NCBI GenBank assembly: GCA_964553795.1
Contig: CAZKMR010000011.1
Span: 10,785-74,784 of the forward strand
DNA: 64,000 nucleotides
Direction of reading: 5' to 3'
From: JADLHS01 sp964553795
GTDB taxonomy: Bacteria > Verrucomicrobiota > Verrucomicrobiia > Limisphaerales > JADLHS01
Shown here: one piece after another, positions 27,542 to 36,408 of the stretch
Layout of the letters: every line of letters begins with the position of its first letter
How positions within the stretch are numbered: the first letter of the stretch is position 1
Made by a program: the position numbers and the translations under genes
Notes under the pieces: generated by a model
Told to the model about the DNA's origin: nothing
Seen by the model: the letters and a program-made list of their open reading frames with translations, nothing else
Databases searched by the model: none

Positions 27542-29218
27542 GTGCCGGTCACCGATCACATTCGTAAAAAGCTCAGTCAAGTTCCGCACAAACCCGGTGT
27601 GTACCTGCACAAAGACCGCTTCGGCACGGTGATTTATGTGGGCAAAGCGCGCGACCTCCGCAAACGCGTCAGTCAGTATTTCCATCCGTCCCGCCGCCTG
27701 GGCTGGGACTTGAAGTTCAACGCCCTCGTCGAGGCGATTCAGGATTTTGACGTGCACGTCGTGAAGAGCGAACCGGAAGCGCTCTTACTCGAAAGCAAAC
27801 TCATCAAGGAATTTCACCCACGCTACAACGTCAGTTTTCGCGACGACAAGCGGCACTTGATGGTGAAAGTGAATCTCAACGATCCGATCCCGAATTTCGC
27901 GTTCGCGCGCATCAAGAAAGACGATGGCGCGCGCTACTTCGGGCCGTTCGCCAATTCCGGCGCCGTGCGCAACACGTTGGCGTTGGTGCGCAAGCAGTTC
28001 AATCTGCGCGGTTGCCGGGTGTTCACGCCGGGTGAGGCGGATTACAAACACTGCCTCTACGCGCACCTGAAGTTTTGCACCGCGCCGTGCATCAACAACG
28101 TGACGCGCGAGCAATATCTCGAGCAGGTCAAAGCTGCGTGCGACTTCCTCGACGGTCAATGTCGCGAGATGAAGGACCAACTCGAAACCGAGATGCGCAA
28201 GGCTGCGCAGGCGCAGGATTACGAGAAAGCGGCGGAACTACGCGACTTGATCAGCGATCTCGAACGCACCACCAAACGCACGGAAAAATTTGTGCGCGTG
28301 CCTTATTCCCTGCCGTTGGCCATCGAGCCGGAACGGGACCTGGTAGAACTGGCCAAAGTCATCGGTCTGCCCGCTCCGCCGCGCCGGATTGAAGGCTTCG
28401 ATATTTCCAACATCAGCGGCACGTTCGCCGTCGCGTCGCTCGTGAGTTTCAAGAATGGGCGACCCGACCGCGCGAACTATCGCCGGTTCAAAATCAAAAC
28501 GGTCACGGGACAGGACGACTTCGCCAGCATGGCGGAAGTCATTCGCCGCCGCTATTCGCGCATTTTGAAGGAGGCAAAAGGGGAAGTCCCAACCGAAACG
28601 GATTCTGAACCACGCGACGAGGGCGGTGAACCCATCGTCCAGGAACTGCAACAGTTGATCAACGAGACGAGCCGGAAAGTGCGCTACGGCGCGAAGCCAA
28701 AGGCAGAGTCGCTCAGTTCCACCACGCCGGGCGCGCTCCCGGATTTGATTTTGATCGATGGTGGCAAAGGCCAACTCAATGCCGCTTGTGCCGAACTCGC
28801 AAAGTTGGGTTTGGAAAAACTTCCCGTCATCGGCTTGGCGAAGGAATTTGAGGAGATTTATCGCCCTGGCGAAAGCCAACCGCTGCGCCTCGGCCTCGAT
28901 CATCCGGCGGTCAAATTATTGCAACGCGTCCGGGATGAATCGCATCGCGTCGCCAATTCCTATAACGCGCAACTGCGCATCCGAAAGATCTCGGAAAGTA
29001 TTTTAGATGATTTCCCCGGCATTGGAGAACAGCGCAAGGCGGCGTTGCTGAAAAAATTCGGTTCGGTGCAACGCTTGCGCACCGCGACGTTGGAACAAAT
29101 CGCCGCTGTGCCGGGTTTCGGGGGCAAGGCCGCAATCGAGCTGAAAGCATTCCTGGAAGCGCGCTCGAAGGTCGCGGAGCTTAAACCCGAGTTCCCCATA
29201 GATCCGGCGCTCGAATGA
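27542..29218 (+). CDS. uvrC: UvrABC excision nuclease subunit C
   Basis: UvrC makes both incisions in nucleotide excision repair. The product of about 558 residues has an N-terminal GIY-YIG domain (PGVYLHKDRFGTVIYVGKAR), a UVR motif (AQDYEKAAELRDLISDLE), the RNase H-like UvrC domain (IEGFDISNISG, LPDLILIDGGKGQLN) and C-terminal helix-hairpin-helix motifs (DFPGIGEQRKAALLKKFG). I chose GTG 27542, giving VTDHIRKKLSQVP near the start as in relatives; a TTG at 27506 would add 12 residues. A short charged insertion sits near residue 360. Confidence 0.96.
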   Translation: MPVTDHIRKKLSQVPHKPGVYLHKDRFGTVIYVGKARDLRKRVSQYFHPSRRLGWDLKFNALVEAIQDFDVHVVKSEPEALLLESKLIKEFHPRYNVSFRDDKRHLMVKVNLNDPIPNFAFARIKKDDGARYFGPFANSGAVRNTLALVRKQFNLRGCRVFTPGEADYKHCLYAHLKFCTAPCINNVTREQYLEQVKAACDFLDGQCREMKDQLETEMRKAAQAQDYEKAAELRDLISDLERTTKRTEKFVRVPYSLPLAIEPERDLVELAKVIGLPAPPRRIEGFDISNISGTFAVASLVSFKNGRPDRANYRRFKIKTVTGQDDFASMAEVIRRRYSRILKEAKGEVPTETDSEPRDEGGEPIVQELQQLINETSRKVRYGAKPKAESLSSTTPGALPDLILIDGGKGQLNAACAELAKLGLEKLPVIGLAKEFEEIYRPGESQPLRLGLDHPAVKLLQRVRDESHRVANSYNAQLRIRKISESILDDFPGIGEQRKAALLKKFGSVQRLRTATLEQIAAVPGFGGKAAIELKAFLEARSKVAELKPEFPIDPALE

Positions 29219-29245
29219 AATCCGCCGCCCCACCAAGAGGCGCGC

Positions 29246-30253
29246 TTACTTCTTGGTGCCGAACATGGACGCGGCCATTTTCATGCCCATCTTCATCATG
29301 TCCTGCTGCGCTTTGAGCGATTTTTGGTAGGATTGAAATTGGTCCGGCGAAAGGATGGTTTGGGCGCGCGCCAAATAGAGCTGGTTCAAGCGATCCTGTT
29401 CCTCGAAAAAGAGATTCACTCGTTCTTCCGTGAACTTGCTGAACATGTCCGGTGAAAAATCATTCTGGTCGCTGAAATCAGTGGTGAATTTGAAATTCTG
29501 TCGTTCCTGCGACATGGCTTGAACCAGCGACGCCTCCTGATCCGCCGTGAGCGCGAAATCCGTTCCGGCGAGTTGATCGCGAAAACCGGAAATGGCCATG
29601 CGATCCGGCACGGTCTTCTCATACGCTTCGTAGGTTGCATAATTTTCCGTACCGAGAAATTGTTTGATCTCGTCTGTGACGGCCTGGGTGCTGTCCTTGA
29701 TGCGTTGCATCAGTTCCTGTCGTTGTTCCGGCGTCAAATCGCCACCCATCATTTCAATACCCAAATCCGCACCGACCGCCATTTTCTTCGCCATCAATTC
29801 CTTGAAATAATCCGCCTGCTCGGGCGTGAGCTGCAGGCCTTTGATCAGGTCCGCGTAGTTCTTATCCACCATGCTGGCCAAAACCGTCTTCTGCTGCTGC
29901 TTGATCATGTCGCGCATTTCCTGGCTCTTGAACATTTCGGAAAGCGGATTGGCGGGTTTGGTGTTGGATCGCACTTCCGCCACGACCTCTTCGATGCGAT
30001 TGGTCAACGTCAGCGAGAGTTGGGCGGCAGCCCCGGCGTTGGCGGCGGATTCCGCGAGCGATTTCTCCAACTTCTCGCGTAAGCGCGAGGTTTCCGTGTC
30101 GCGCGCCACCAAGTCCGCTTCCAACGCCGTCACTTGTTGTTGCAAGGTTTCGAGCTTGGCGACGTTTTGATTGGCCTGCCGGGATTTCTGCATCACCAAG
30201 CCGCCTAAGGCGACGGAGACGACGAGCAAAATAACGATGAGCGAGTTTTTCAT
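29246..30253 (-). CDS. Hypothetical membrane-anchored coiled-coil protein
   Basis: The 335-residue protein starts MKNSLIVILLVVSVALGGL, a single N-terminal membrane segment or signal, followed by a coiled coil (about residues 25-75, LETLQQQVTALEADLVARD). The rest is helical with two related units carrying LTPEQ or LTADQE and a C-terminal LSPDQFQSYQ; this pattern resembles periplasmic Spy/LTXXQ-like helical proteins, but I cannot confirm that. A GGAAAGG site precedes ATG 30253. The 272 bases upstream separate it from a divergent secreted protein. Function unknown. Confidence 0.7.
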   Translation of the reverse strand: MKNSLIVILLVVSVALGGLVMQKSRQANQNVAKLETLQQQVTALEADLVARDTETSRLREKLEKSLAESAANAGAAAQLSLTLTNRIEEVVAEVRSNTKPANPLSEMFKSQEMRDMIKQQQKTVLASMVDKNYADLIKGLQLTPEQADYFKELMAKKMAVGADLGIEMMGGDLTPEQRQELMQRIKDSTQAVTDEIKQFLGTENYATYEAYEKTVPDRMAISGFRDQLAGTDFALTADQEASLVQAMSQERQNFKFTTDFSDQNDFSPDMFSKFTEERVNLFFEEQDRLNQLYLARAQTILSPDQFQSYQKSLKAQQDMMKMGMKMAASMFGTKK

Positions 30254-30526
30254 AGTTAACCTTTCCATCCCCACAACAACGGATTCGTCCGAACGTTACG
30301 GTCAACATTCGAAATGTTCCGCCGCAGCGCTGACGGGTTGCGGATACGGCTAGAATGATAGGCTCACCCGGAATGTTGGCGATGATTATGTTTCCGCCTT
30401 TTTGTAACGGGCGGCGTCACTGAAGCTAATCTGAGTCACCGCGGGAAAACGCCTCGCGACCTGGATGACTGTGTGCGAATAATGGTCCGCGCGTAACGCC
30501 AAACCGGTTGCGCCGGTTGTAACCTG

Positions 30527-32605
30527 ATGAACCTCCGATTTGTTTTTAAGTCCACCGGACTGGCGATTCTGCTTGGTTTGGAATCCGTTTCAACGCCGGC
30601 CCAGATCTTGATGAGTGGCGGCAACTACACCCAAGACTTCGACTCGTTGGCCACCGGCGGGACGAGCAATCCGTGGGAAAACAACGCGACCCTGCCCGGT
30701 TGGTATGCCTCCAAATCTGCCGGAGATCCCACGATCACAACTTATCGCGCGGAAAGCGGAACGAGTAACGCCGGCGCGCTCTACAGTTTTGGCGCTGCTG
30801 GCGTCAGCAACCTGACCGAGCGCGCGCTTGGCTCGATTTCTTCCGCCACTCCGGGCACCATCGCGTTTGGAATCCGTTTTCTCAACGATACCGGCACCAC
30901 ACTCACCAATCTCACGATTGGATTCACCGGCGAACAATGGCGCAATGGCGGAAATACTTCCGCTCATGTGCTGGCCTTTTCGTTCCGCGTCAGCGCCGTT
31001 CCCATCACCGACTCCGACGCCGGCAACAGTGAAGTTTGGAACAACTATTCCAGCCTGGATTTTGTTACGCCGACTGTCGGTTCATCCGCCAGTGCGCTCG
31101 ACGGCAATGCCACATCAAATCGTATCGTCATTCCAGCGACGCTCTTGGCTGGCGTTACCGTGGCGCCGGGGCACGAGATTTTTCTGCGTTGGATGGATGT
31201 CAACGATGCTGGCAACGACCACGGATTCGGCGTTGATGATTTGATGGTGAGTTTTGACACCGGCAATGCGATGCCTGCCGCCCCGGAAATTTCCACGCAG
31301 CCTGCGGATCAAAACACTTTTGCTGGAGACAACGTCTTGTTCACCGCCGCCGCCAGCGGCCATCCGCTGCCAACCTATCAATGGCAGTTCCAGACCACGA
31401 ATATTCCCGGCGCCACGAGCGCGACGCTGCTATTGATCAATGTCCCGCTGAGCGCCGCCGGTGGTTATCGGGTCATCGCCGCCAATTCGGAAGGTTCGGC
31501 GACGAGCGCAGTCGCCACGCTCACCGTCACGCCGCCGCCCGCCAACTTTTCCCTGCTCACTTATAATGTGCGCGGCAACGGAGTAACCAACTGGACGACG
31601 AATTCGCTGCAGATTCAGGCCATCGCACGGCAACTGCAATATCTCCAGCCCGACATCATCGCGTTCAACGAGATTCCGTGGGATTATCGGTTTGAAATGA
31701 ACAACTTTGTGGCGGCGTTTCTTCCCAGCCATCAAATTGTGATTAGCAGCGGCACGGATGGTTCGCTTTGCAGCGCCATTGCGAGTCGTTATCCCATTAC
31801 ACGCGCCAGCAAATGGCTGGATGGCGTTGACTTGCGCAGCTTCGGTTACAGCAACGCCAATAATGCGCTGGATAACTTCACCCGCGATCTTTATGAAGCG
31901 CAAATCAGCGTACCCGGTTTTGCCCGCCCGGTGCATGTCTTTACAACACACCTCAAAGCGACGGCTTCGGGCGAATACGAAGAAAACGCCGCCAAGCGCG
32001 CCGCTGAAGCCGCGGCCATCACCAATTTCTTTGCCACAACTTTGTTTGCGCTCTATCCCTACGATCTTTACTTACTCGCGGGCGACCTGAATGCGTCGGA
32101 CACCAACGAGCTTTGCATTCAAAAACTCCTCAGTCCCGTGACCGGCCTGCAAATGACCCTGCCGCGAAATCCCGTGACGGGCAGCATTAACACCTATTCC
32201 ACCACCTTCGCCAATCCCAGTTCCCGACTGGATTACATCTTCCCCAATACGTTGTTGTATTCGAACATCAAAACCAGTCTGGTGTTCCGCTCTAGTCTTG
32301 TGAGCCCACTGCCGCCGGAATTGAACAGCAACGACAGCCAAGTGGCGTCGGATCATTATCCCGTGTTGATGGTGTTCAATGATCCGTATAGCCGGACGTT
32401 CAAATTATCCGTGGTTCAATCGAACCTGACCGCGACATTGCACTGGGAATCGGTTTTTGGTCTGGCGTATCGCGTTGAGAGTTCGACCAACCTGACGACG
32501 TGGATCACGGAAGCGAACAACTTGGTGGCTACGGGAACGAATACGAGCTTCAACGCGAACTTAAATGGCGCCGGGCGGTATTTTCGGGTTCGAAAACTGC
32601 CGTAG
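30527..32605 (+). CDS. Secreted protein with Ig-like domain and endonuclease/exonuclease/phosphatase domain
   Basis: The 692-residue protein has a signal peptide (about 26 residues), an N-terminal beta-rich region, an Ig-like domain at about 250-335 (PLPTYQWQFQTTNIPGATS, SEGSATSAVATLTV) and an EEP-fold domain from about 342. EEP residues are visible in order: TYNVRG, AFNEIPW, TTHLKA, LAGDLNASD and SDHYPVL. The end (YRVESSTNLTTWITEANN, GAGRYFRVRKLP) is a small beta domain common at the C-termini of exported verrucomicrobial proteins. It is probably an extracellular nuclease or phosphodiesterase; the substrate is unknown. Confidence 0.85.
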   Translation: MNLRFVFKSTGLAILLGLESVSTPAQILMSGGNYTQDFDSLATGGTSNPWENNATLPGWYASKSAGDPTITTYRAESGTSNAGALYSFGAAGVSNLTERALGSISSATPGTIAFGIRFLNDTGTTLTNLTIGFTGEQWRNGGNTSAHVLAFSFRVSAVPITDSDAGNSEVWNNYSSLDFVTPTVGSSASALDGNATSNRIVIPATLLAGVTVAPGHEIFLRWMDVNDAGNDHGFGVDDLMVSFDTGNAMPAAPEISTQPADQNTFAGDNVLFTAAASGHPLPTYQWQFQTTNIPGATSATLLLINVPLSAAGGYRVIAANSEGSATSAVATLTVTPPPANFSLLTYNVRGNGVTNWTTNSLQIQAIARQLQYLQPDIIAFNEIPWDYRFEMNNFVAAFLPSHQIVISSGTDGSLCSAIASRYPITRASKWLDGVDLRSFGYSNANNALDNFTRDLYEAQISVPGFARPVHVFTTHLKATASGEYEENAAKRAAEAAAITNFFATTLFALYPYDLYLLAGDLNASDTNELCIQKLLSPVTGLQMTLPRNPVTGSINTYSTTFANPSSRLDYIFPNTLLYSNIKTSLVFRSSLVSPLPPELNSNDSQVASDHYPVLMVFNDPYSRTFKLSVVQSNLTATLHWESVFGLAYRVESSTNLTTWITEANNLVATGTNTSFNANLNGAGRYFRVRKLP

Positions 32606-32633
32606 AAAAGAAGCGGGAGGCGGGAACTCAGGC

Positions 32634-33638
32634 TTAGCGCCGCCACCAGCTGGATTTGCTCTTCGGCTTGGGTTGATCGGATTGCGCGTATTGCTGGATG
32701 AGCAACTGGCTGCGCGATGCTTCCATCGCCATGCGGAACTCGTCGTAGCTCAAGTAGCGATCGGCTGGATTCTTTGCCAACACTTTCACCAGAATATCGC
32801 TGGTCACCTGCGTAATCTCGGGCACGACCATATTGGGCGGCGTCAAGGGCGTGTGGACATGCGCTGCCACCAATTCCTCCACCGTCGGCGCGTCGAACGG
32901 CGGATGCCCGGTCAAGGCCTGGTAAAGTGTACAGCCCAGGCTGTACATGTCTGACAGGAAGGTTTCCTTCTCGCGTTTGATTTTTTCCGGCGCCACGTAG
33001 TAGGGCGTGCCGTCCGTCACTGAAGCCGATTCCGGTTCAGCTTCGACGCTGCGCGCCAGACCGAAGTCCACCAGCTTCGGCACATTGTCGCTATCGAACA
33101 GGATGTTCCCGGGCTTGATGTCGCGATGCAGTAGATTGTGTTTCAGCGCCAAATCCAGTGCCGACGCGATAGCGACACCGATGTCGAGCACGTGCAATTC
33201 CGAAACCCGCGTCTGTTTCTCAATGCGCCCATCCAGACTGCCGTGATCGGCCAACTCCATCACCAAATAGGCCTGGCCTTCGTAATCATCGAACGAATAA
33301 ATGTGGATGATGTTGGTGTGATTCAGCCGGGCGCAGGCGCGGGCTTCCCGGAGGAAACCTTCCATCGCCTCGGCATCCTGCATCTTTTCCTTCTTGATCA
33401 GTTTCACCGCCACCATGCGCTCCAGGATCGTGTCAAACGCGCGGTAAACCGTCCCGTAACCACCCGAGGCGATGATGCTCCGGAGTTCAAACTGCCGCAG
33501 CATCATGGGCATCATGATGGGATGACCGCACTTGGAGCACGGAACGGTGGCTAGCGGGGCGAGGTCGCCGGGAATGAAGACTTTCGTGTCACACCATCCA
33601 CAGGTGACCATCCGTAACGGTTTGCTGCTGGCACTCAT
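32634..33638 (-). CDS. Soluble zinc-ribbon Ser/Thr protein kinase
   Basis: The 334-residue kinase has an N-terminal zinc ribbon (C13, C16, C34, C37), then a complete Hanks-type kinase domain: glycine loop IASGGYGTVY, K79 in VAVKL, HRDIKPGN with D173, DFG, and the APE-like segment VAPEKIKRE. The C-terminal tail is basic (PKPKSKSSWWRR) and there is no membrane segment, unlike the other two kinases in the window. It is divergent from lepB across 166 bases. Its targets are unknown. Confidence 0.9.
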   Translation of the reverse strand: MSASSKPLRMVTCGWCDTKVFIPGDLAPLATVPCSKCGHPIMMPMMLRQFELRSIIASGGYGTVYRAFDTILERMVAVKLIKKEKMQDAEAMEGFLREARACARLNHTNIIHIYSFDDYEGQAYLVMELADHGSLDGRIEKQTRVSELHVLDIGVAIASALDLALKHNLLHRDIKPGNILFDSDNVPKLVDFGLARSVEAEPESASVTDGTPYYVAPEKIKREKETFLSDMYSLGCTLYQALTGHPPFDAPTVEELVAAHVHTPLTPPNMVVPEITQVTSDILVKVLAKNPADRYLSYDEFRMAMEASRSQLLIQQYAQSDQPKPKSKSSWWRR

Positions 33639-33804
33639 GCTAAATACGTTCTCCCCGGATCGACCGGCTCGCGGCGGGTCAGGTTCACGGAAATCTCTAA
33701 TGTCATGTAACCCTTTCCGGCGCTGGCGTCAATCTGCGCTTGCAGAACCGGCGTTCTGCGTTGAAGCTTTTCCCACGTTGCCGGCCGGGCCGGGAGCACG
33801 GAGC

Positions 33805-34332
33805 ATGCAGACAGCTACGATTCAACAGGAACGGTATTCGTGGGTGCGAACGGTCGTCGTCGGTCGTAATCCTCGCCTCACGCTCGTGCGCGTTGCGGTG
33901 CTGATCGTCGTCTGCCTGGTCATCTTCAAATACGTGTTTCTGCCCATTCGCGTGGACGGCCCGAGCATGTTGCCGACGTACCGCGAAGGGCGCATTAACT
34001 TTGTGAACCGCCTCGCCTACATCCGGAGTGAACCCAAGCGCGGGGACATCGTGGCGGTGCGCTATAGCGGCCAAAGCATCATGTTGATGAAACGCATCAT
34101 TGCGTTACCCGGTGAAAGCATTGAGTTTGTCGAGGGACGCACGATCATCAACGGGCGGGTCCTGGACGAACCGTACCTCAAGTACGAATGCGATTGGAAC
34201 GTCCGCCCGGAGCACTATCGCCTCGACGACGACGAATACTACGTGGTGGGAGACAATCGCTCCATGCCGTTCGAGGACCACAAACAAGGTGGCGCCCGAC
34301 GGCAGCGGATTGTGGGCAAGATTCTGTTATGA
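33805..34332 (+). CDS. lepB: Signal peptidase I
   Basis: The enzyme cleaves signal peptides from exported proteins at the outer face of the inner membrane. The 175-residue product has one membrane segment (about 28-46), catalytic S54 in GPSMLPT and K96 in MKRIIALPGE. The last conserved box reads GDNRSMPFEDH, not the common GDNRxxSxDSR; the second SPase at 54384 has the common form. ATG 33805 is chosen; the longer frame from 33532 overlaps the divergent kinase. It starts an operon with four-base overlaps to the next three genes. Confidence 0.9.
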   Translation: MQTATIQQERYSWVRTVVVGRNPRLTLVRVAVLIVVCLVIFKYVFLPIRVDGPSMLPTYREGRINFVNRLAYIRSEPKRGDIVAVRYSGQSIMLMKRIIALPGESIEFVEGRTIINGRVLDEPYLKYECDWNVRPEHYRLDDDEYYVVGDNRSMPFEDHKQGGARRQRIVGKILL

Positions 34333-34871
34333 AGCCGGTCCTCCGGGTGTTTGTGCCCATTGTGTGTGTTGGCCTCGGCGTCTGGCTCTGGTTCTTCCTG
34401 AATCCCTCGCCGGAGGAAGCCATTCGGCGGCAACTCGCCAAACTCGCCAAATCCGTCTCGTTTAATGCGCAGGAGGGCTTCATTGACCGCGCCATGGCCG
34501 CGCAGGAAGTAGCCGGTTTTTTTGCCCCGGACGTGTTCATGAACATTGAAGCGCCGGTAAATTTTCCCGAACAGATTACCCGCACCGAAATTGCCGAACA
34601 GGTCTTTTTCCTCCGCTCCCATCACGAAGTGCGCTCGTTCAAATTCAAAATTCTCGATCCCGTCATTACGCTGGGGGCAGACAAACAAGGCGCCATCGTG
34701 GAACTGACCGTCCACGCGGAAACCGAAGGCGAACGCCATCTGCTCGTGCAGGAAATGCGCGTCACCATGCGCAAGATTGACGATGTCTGGCTCATTTATC
34801 GCATGGATACCGTGCGCACGCTCAATCAATTGCGCCCCCGCCCAGCCTTGCCGTTGCTTGCTTCGACGTGA
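34329..34871 (+). CDS. Hypothetical membrane-anchored protein
   Basis: The ATG overlaps the lepB stop (ATGA). The 180-residue product starts with a single membrane segment (MKPVLRVFVPIVCVGLGVW), followed by a charged soluble domain with FAPDVFMNIEAPVNFPEQI and an antiparallel-sheet-like end (AIVELTVHAETEGERHL, RKIDDVWLIYRMD). The pattern is consistent with an NTF2/SnoaL-like fold, but this is a guess from sequence shape. Position between lepB and alkA gives no clear functional clue. Confidence 0.7.
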   Translation: MKPVLRVFVPIVCVGLGVWLWFFLNPSPEEAIRRQLAKLAKSVSFNAQEGFIDRAMAAQEVAGFFAPDVFMNIEAPVNFPEQITRTEIAEQVFFLRSHHEVRSFKFKILDPVITLGADKQGAIVELTVHAETEGERHLLVQEMRVTMRKIDDVWLIYRMDTVRTLNQLRPRPALPLLAST

Positions 34872-35494
34872 ACGCCGCGGCTGAACAATATCTGCGCCGC
34901 GTGGACAAACAGCTCGCCGCCGTGATGCGTCGGGTCGGGCCCTGCCCGCTCCAACCACGCCGCCAGGTCGCTCCGTGGCAAGCCCTGGTTCGCTCGATTG
35001 CTTACCAGCAACTCAACGGCACGGCCGCCGAAACCATCTTCAACCGTTTCCTCGCGTTGTTTCCCGACGAAACCTTTCCAAGTCCGGAACAGATTCTTGC
35101 CGCGCCCGAGGAAAAAATGCGGGCCGCCGGATTATCACGCGCCAAAACCGCAGCCATTAAAGACATCGCGGTTAAAACTGCGGCGGGCCTGGTTCCGGAT
35201 CGCAAAGGCATGAAGCGCCTTTCTGATGCGGAAATCATCGCCCGCCTCACGGTGATTCGCGGGGTGGGTCCGTGGACGGTGGAGATGCTGCTGATGTTCA
35301 CGCTGGGACGACCCGATGTTTTGCCCGCCACCGATTACGGCGTGCGATGCGGGTTTCAACTGGTTTACGGTTTGAACGAATTACCGTTGCCCAAAGACAT
35401 TCTGGCCCACGGCGAACGCTGGCGGCCGTATCGCACGGTGGCTTCCTGGTATCTGTGGCGGGCGGTGGACCTCGCCAAGGCGCGGCCCAAATGA
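34868..35494 (+). CDS. alkA: DNA-3-methyladenine glycosylase, AlkA-type (HhH-GPD)
   Basis: The enzyme removes alkylated purines to start base excision repair. The 208-residue product is a compact HhH-GPD protein without the AlkA N-terminal domain: SIAYQQLNGTAAETIFNRF, the helix-hairpin-helix LTVIRGVGPWTVEM (127-140) and catalytic D156 in PATDYGVR. It starts with GTG at 34868, overlapping the previous stop (GTGA), and overlaps the DMT gene start at its own stop. Confidence 0.92.
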   Translation: MNAAAEQYLRRVDKQLAAVMRRVGPCPLQPRRQVAPWQALVRSIAYQQLNGTAAETIFNRFLALFPDETFPSPEQILAAPEEKMRAAGLSRAKTAAIKDIAVKTAAGLVPDRKGMKRLSDAEIIARLTVIRGVGPWTVEMLLMFTLGRPDVLPATDYGVRCGFQLVYGLNELPLPKDILAHGERWRPYRTVASWYLWRAVDLAKARPK

Positions 35495-36408
35495 TTGCCG
35501 CCTTGATCGCCAGCATTCTGTTCGCCGGCTCCATCACGTGTGGCCACCGGGCGGCGCAAGTCTTCGGCAGCGCCGCCGCGAATTTCTGGCGGCTGGTCAT
35601 CGCGACGGGATTGCTGGGCCTCTGGGCATTCACGGGCAGCATTGGGTTGGGCGGCGCCGGGCTGACGTTTTTCTTCATCAGCGGCCTGTTGGGTTTTGGG
35701 GTCGGCGACGTGGCATTGTATCAGGCGTTGCCGCGACTCGGCTCGCGCTTGGCCATGTTGTTCACGCAATGTCTCGCCGCGCCATTCGCCGTAATCATTG
35801 AGTGGGGCTGGCTGGGGACGCAGCTCGCCTGGACGCAGATGCTGTGCATCGCCATCATCCTGGCCGGGGTGGCGTTGGCGCTCGCACCGCATCACACGGT
35901 ACAACGCGATCCGCGGGAATGGCGGCTTGGCGCTGTCTTTGGGGTGCTTTCCGGTTTGGGCGGCGCACTGGGCGCCGTGTTCAGCCGGCGCGCGTTTCAG
36001 GCGATTGCGGACGCGCAGCAAACGATTGACGGCGCCACCGCGGCGTTCCAGCGCATTATCGGCGGTGTGCTGGTGGCAGGAATTTTCCTGCTCTACGTGC
36101 GATCACAGAAGTCCAGGTCGCTCGTCGCCGATGGCGGGGGCCAAGGTGCGGCCCAGGCATCACGTCATGCGTGGCTTTGGATTCTAGCCAATGCCATTGC
36201 TGGCCCCACCGTCGGAGTGAGCTTCATGCAATGGGCGTTGCGCACCACGCCCACCGGCATCGTACTGGCCATCATCGCGATGACCCCGCTGGCCGTCATT
36301 CCCTTGGCGCGCATCTTCGAAGGTGAAAAACCGTCCGGGCGATCTTTAGCCGGCAGTGTGGTGGCGGTGGCGGGGGTGATTGGCCTGACGTTGCAGAAGC
36401 ACAGTTAA
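35491..36408 (+). CDS. EamA/DMT-family membrane transporter
   Basis: The 305-residue protein has about ten hydrophobic segments arranged as two EamA halves: SGLLGFGVGDVALYQALPRLGS in the first and FMQWALRTTPTGIVLAIIAMTPL in the second. DMT proteins export metabolites or amino acids; the substrate cannot be told. ATG 35491 overlaps the alkA stop (ATGA). Its stop shares a TTAA with the stop of the convergent sigma54 activator. Confidence 0.88.
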   Translation: MIAALIASILFAGSITCGHRAAQVFGSAAANFWRLVIATGLLGLWAFTGSIGLGGAGLTFFFISGLLGFGVGDVALYQALPRLGSRLAMLFTQCLAAPFAVIIEWGWLGTQLAWTQMLCIAIILAGVALALAPHHTVQRDPREWRLGAVFGVLSGLGGALGAVFSRRAFQAIADAQQTIDGATAAFQRIIGGVLVAGIFLLYVRSQKSRSLVADGGGQGAAQASRHAWLWILANAIAGPTVGVSFMQWALRTTPTGIVLAIIAMTPLAVIPLARIFEGEKPSGRSLAGSVVAVAGVIGLTLQKHS

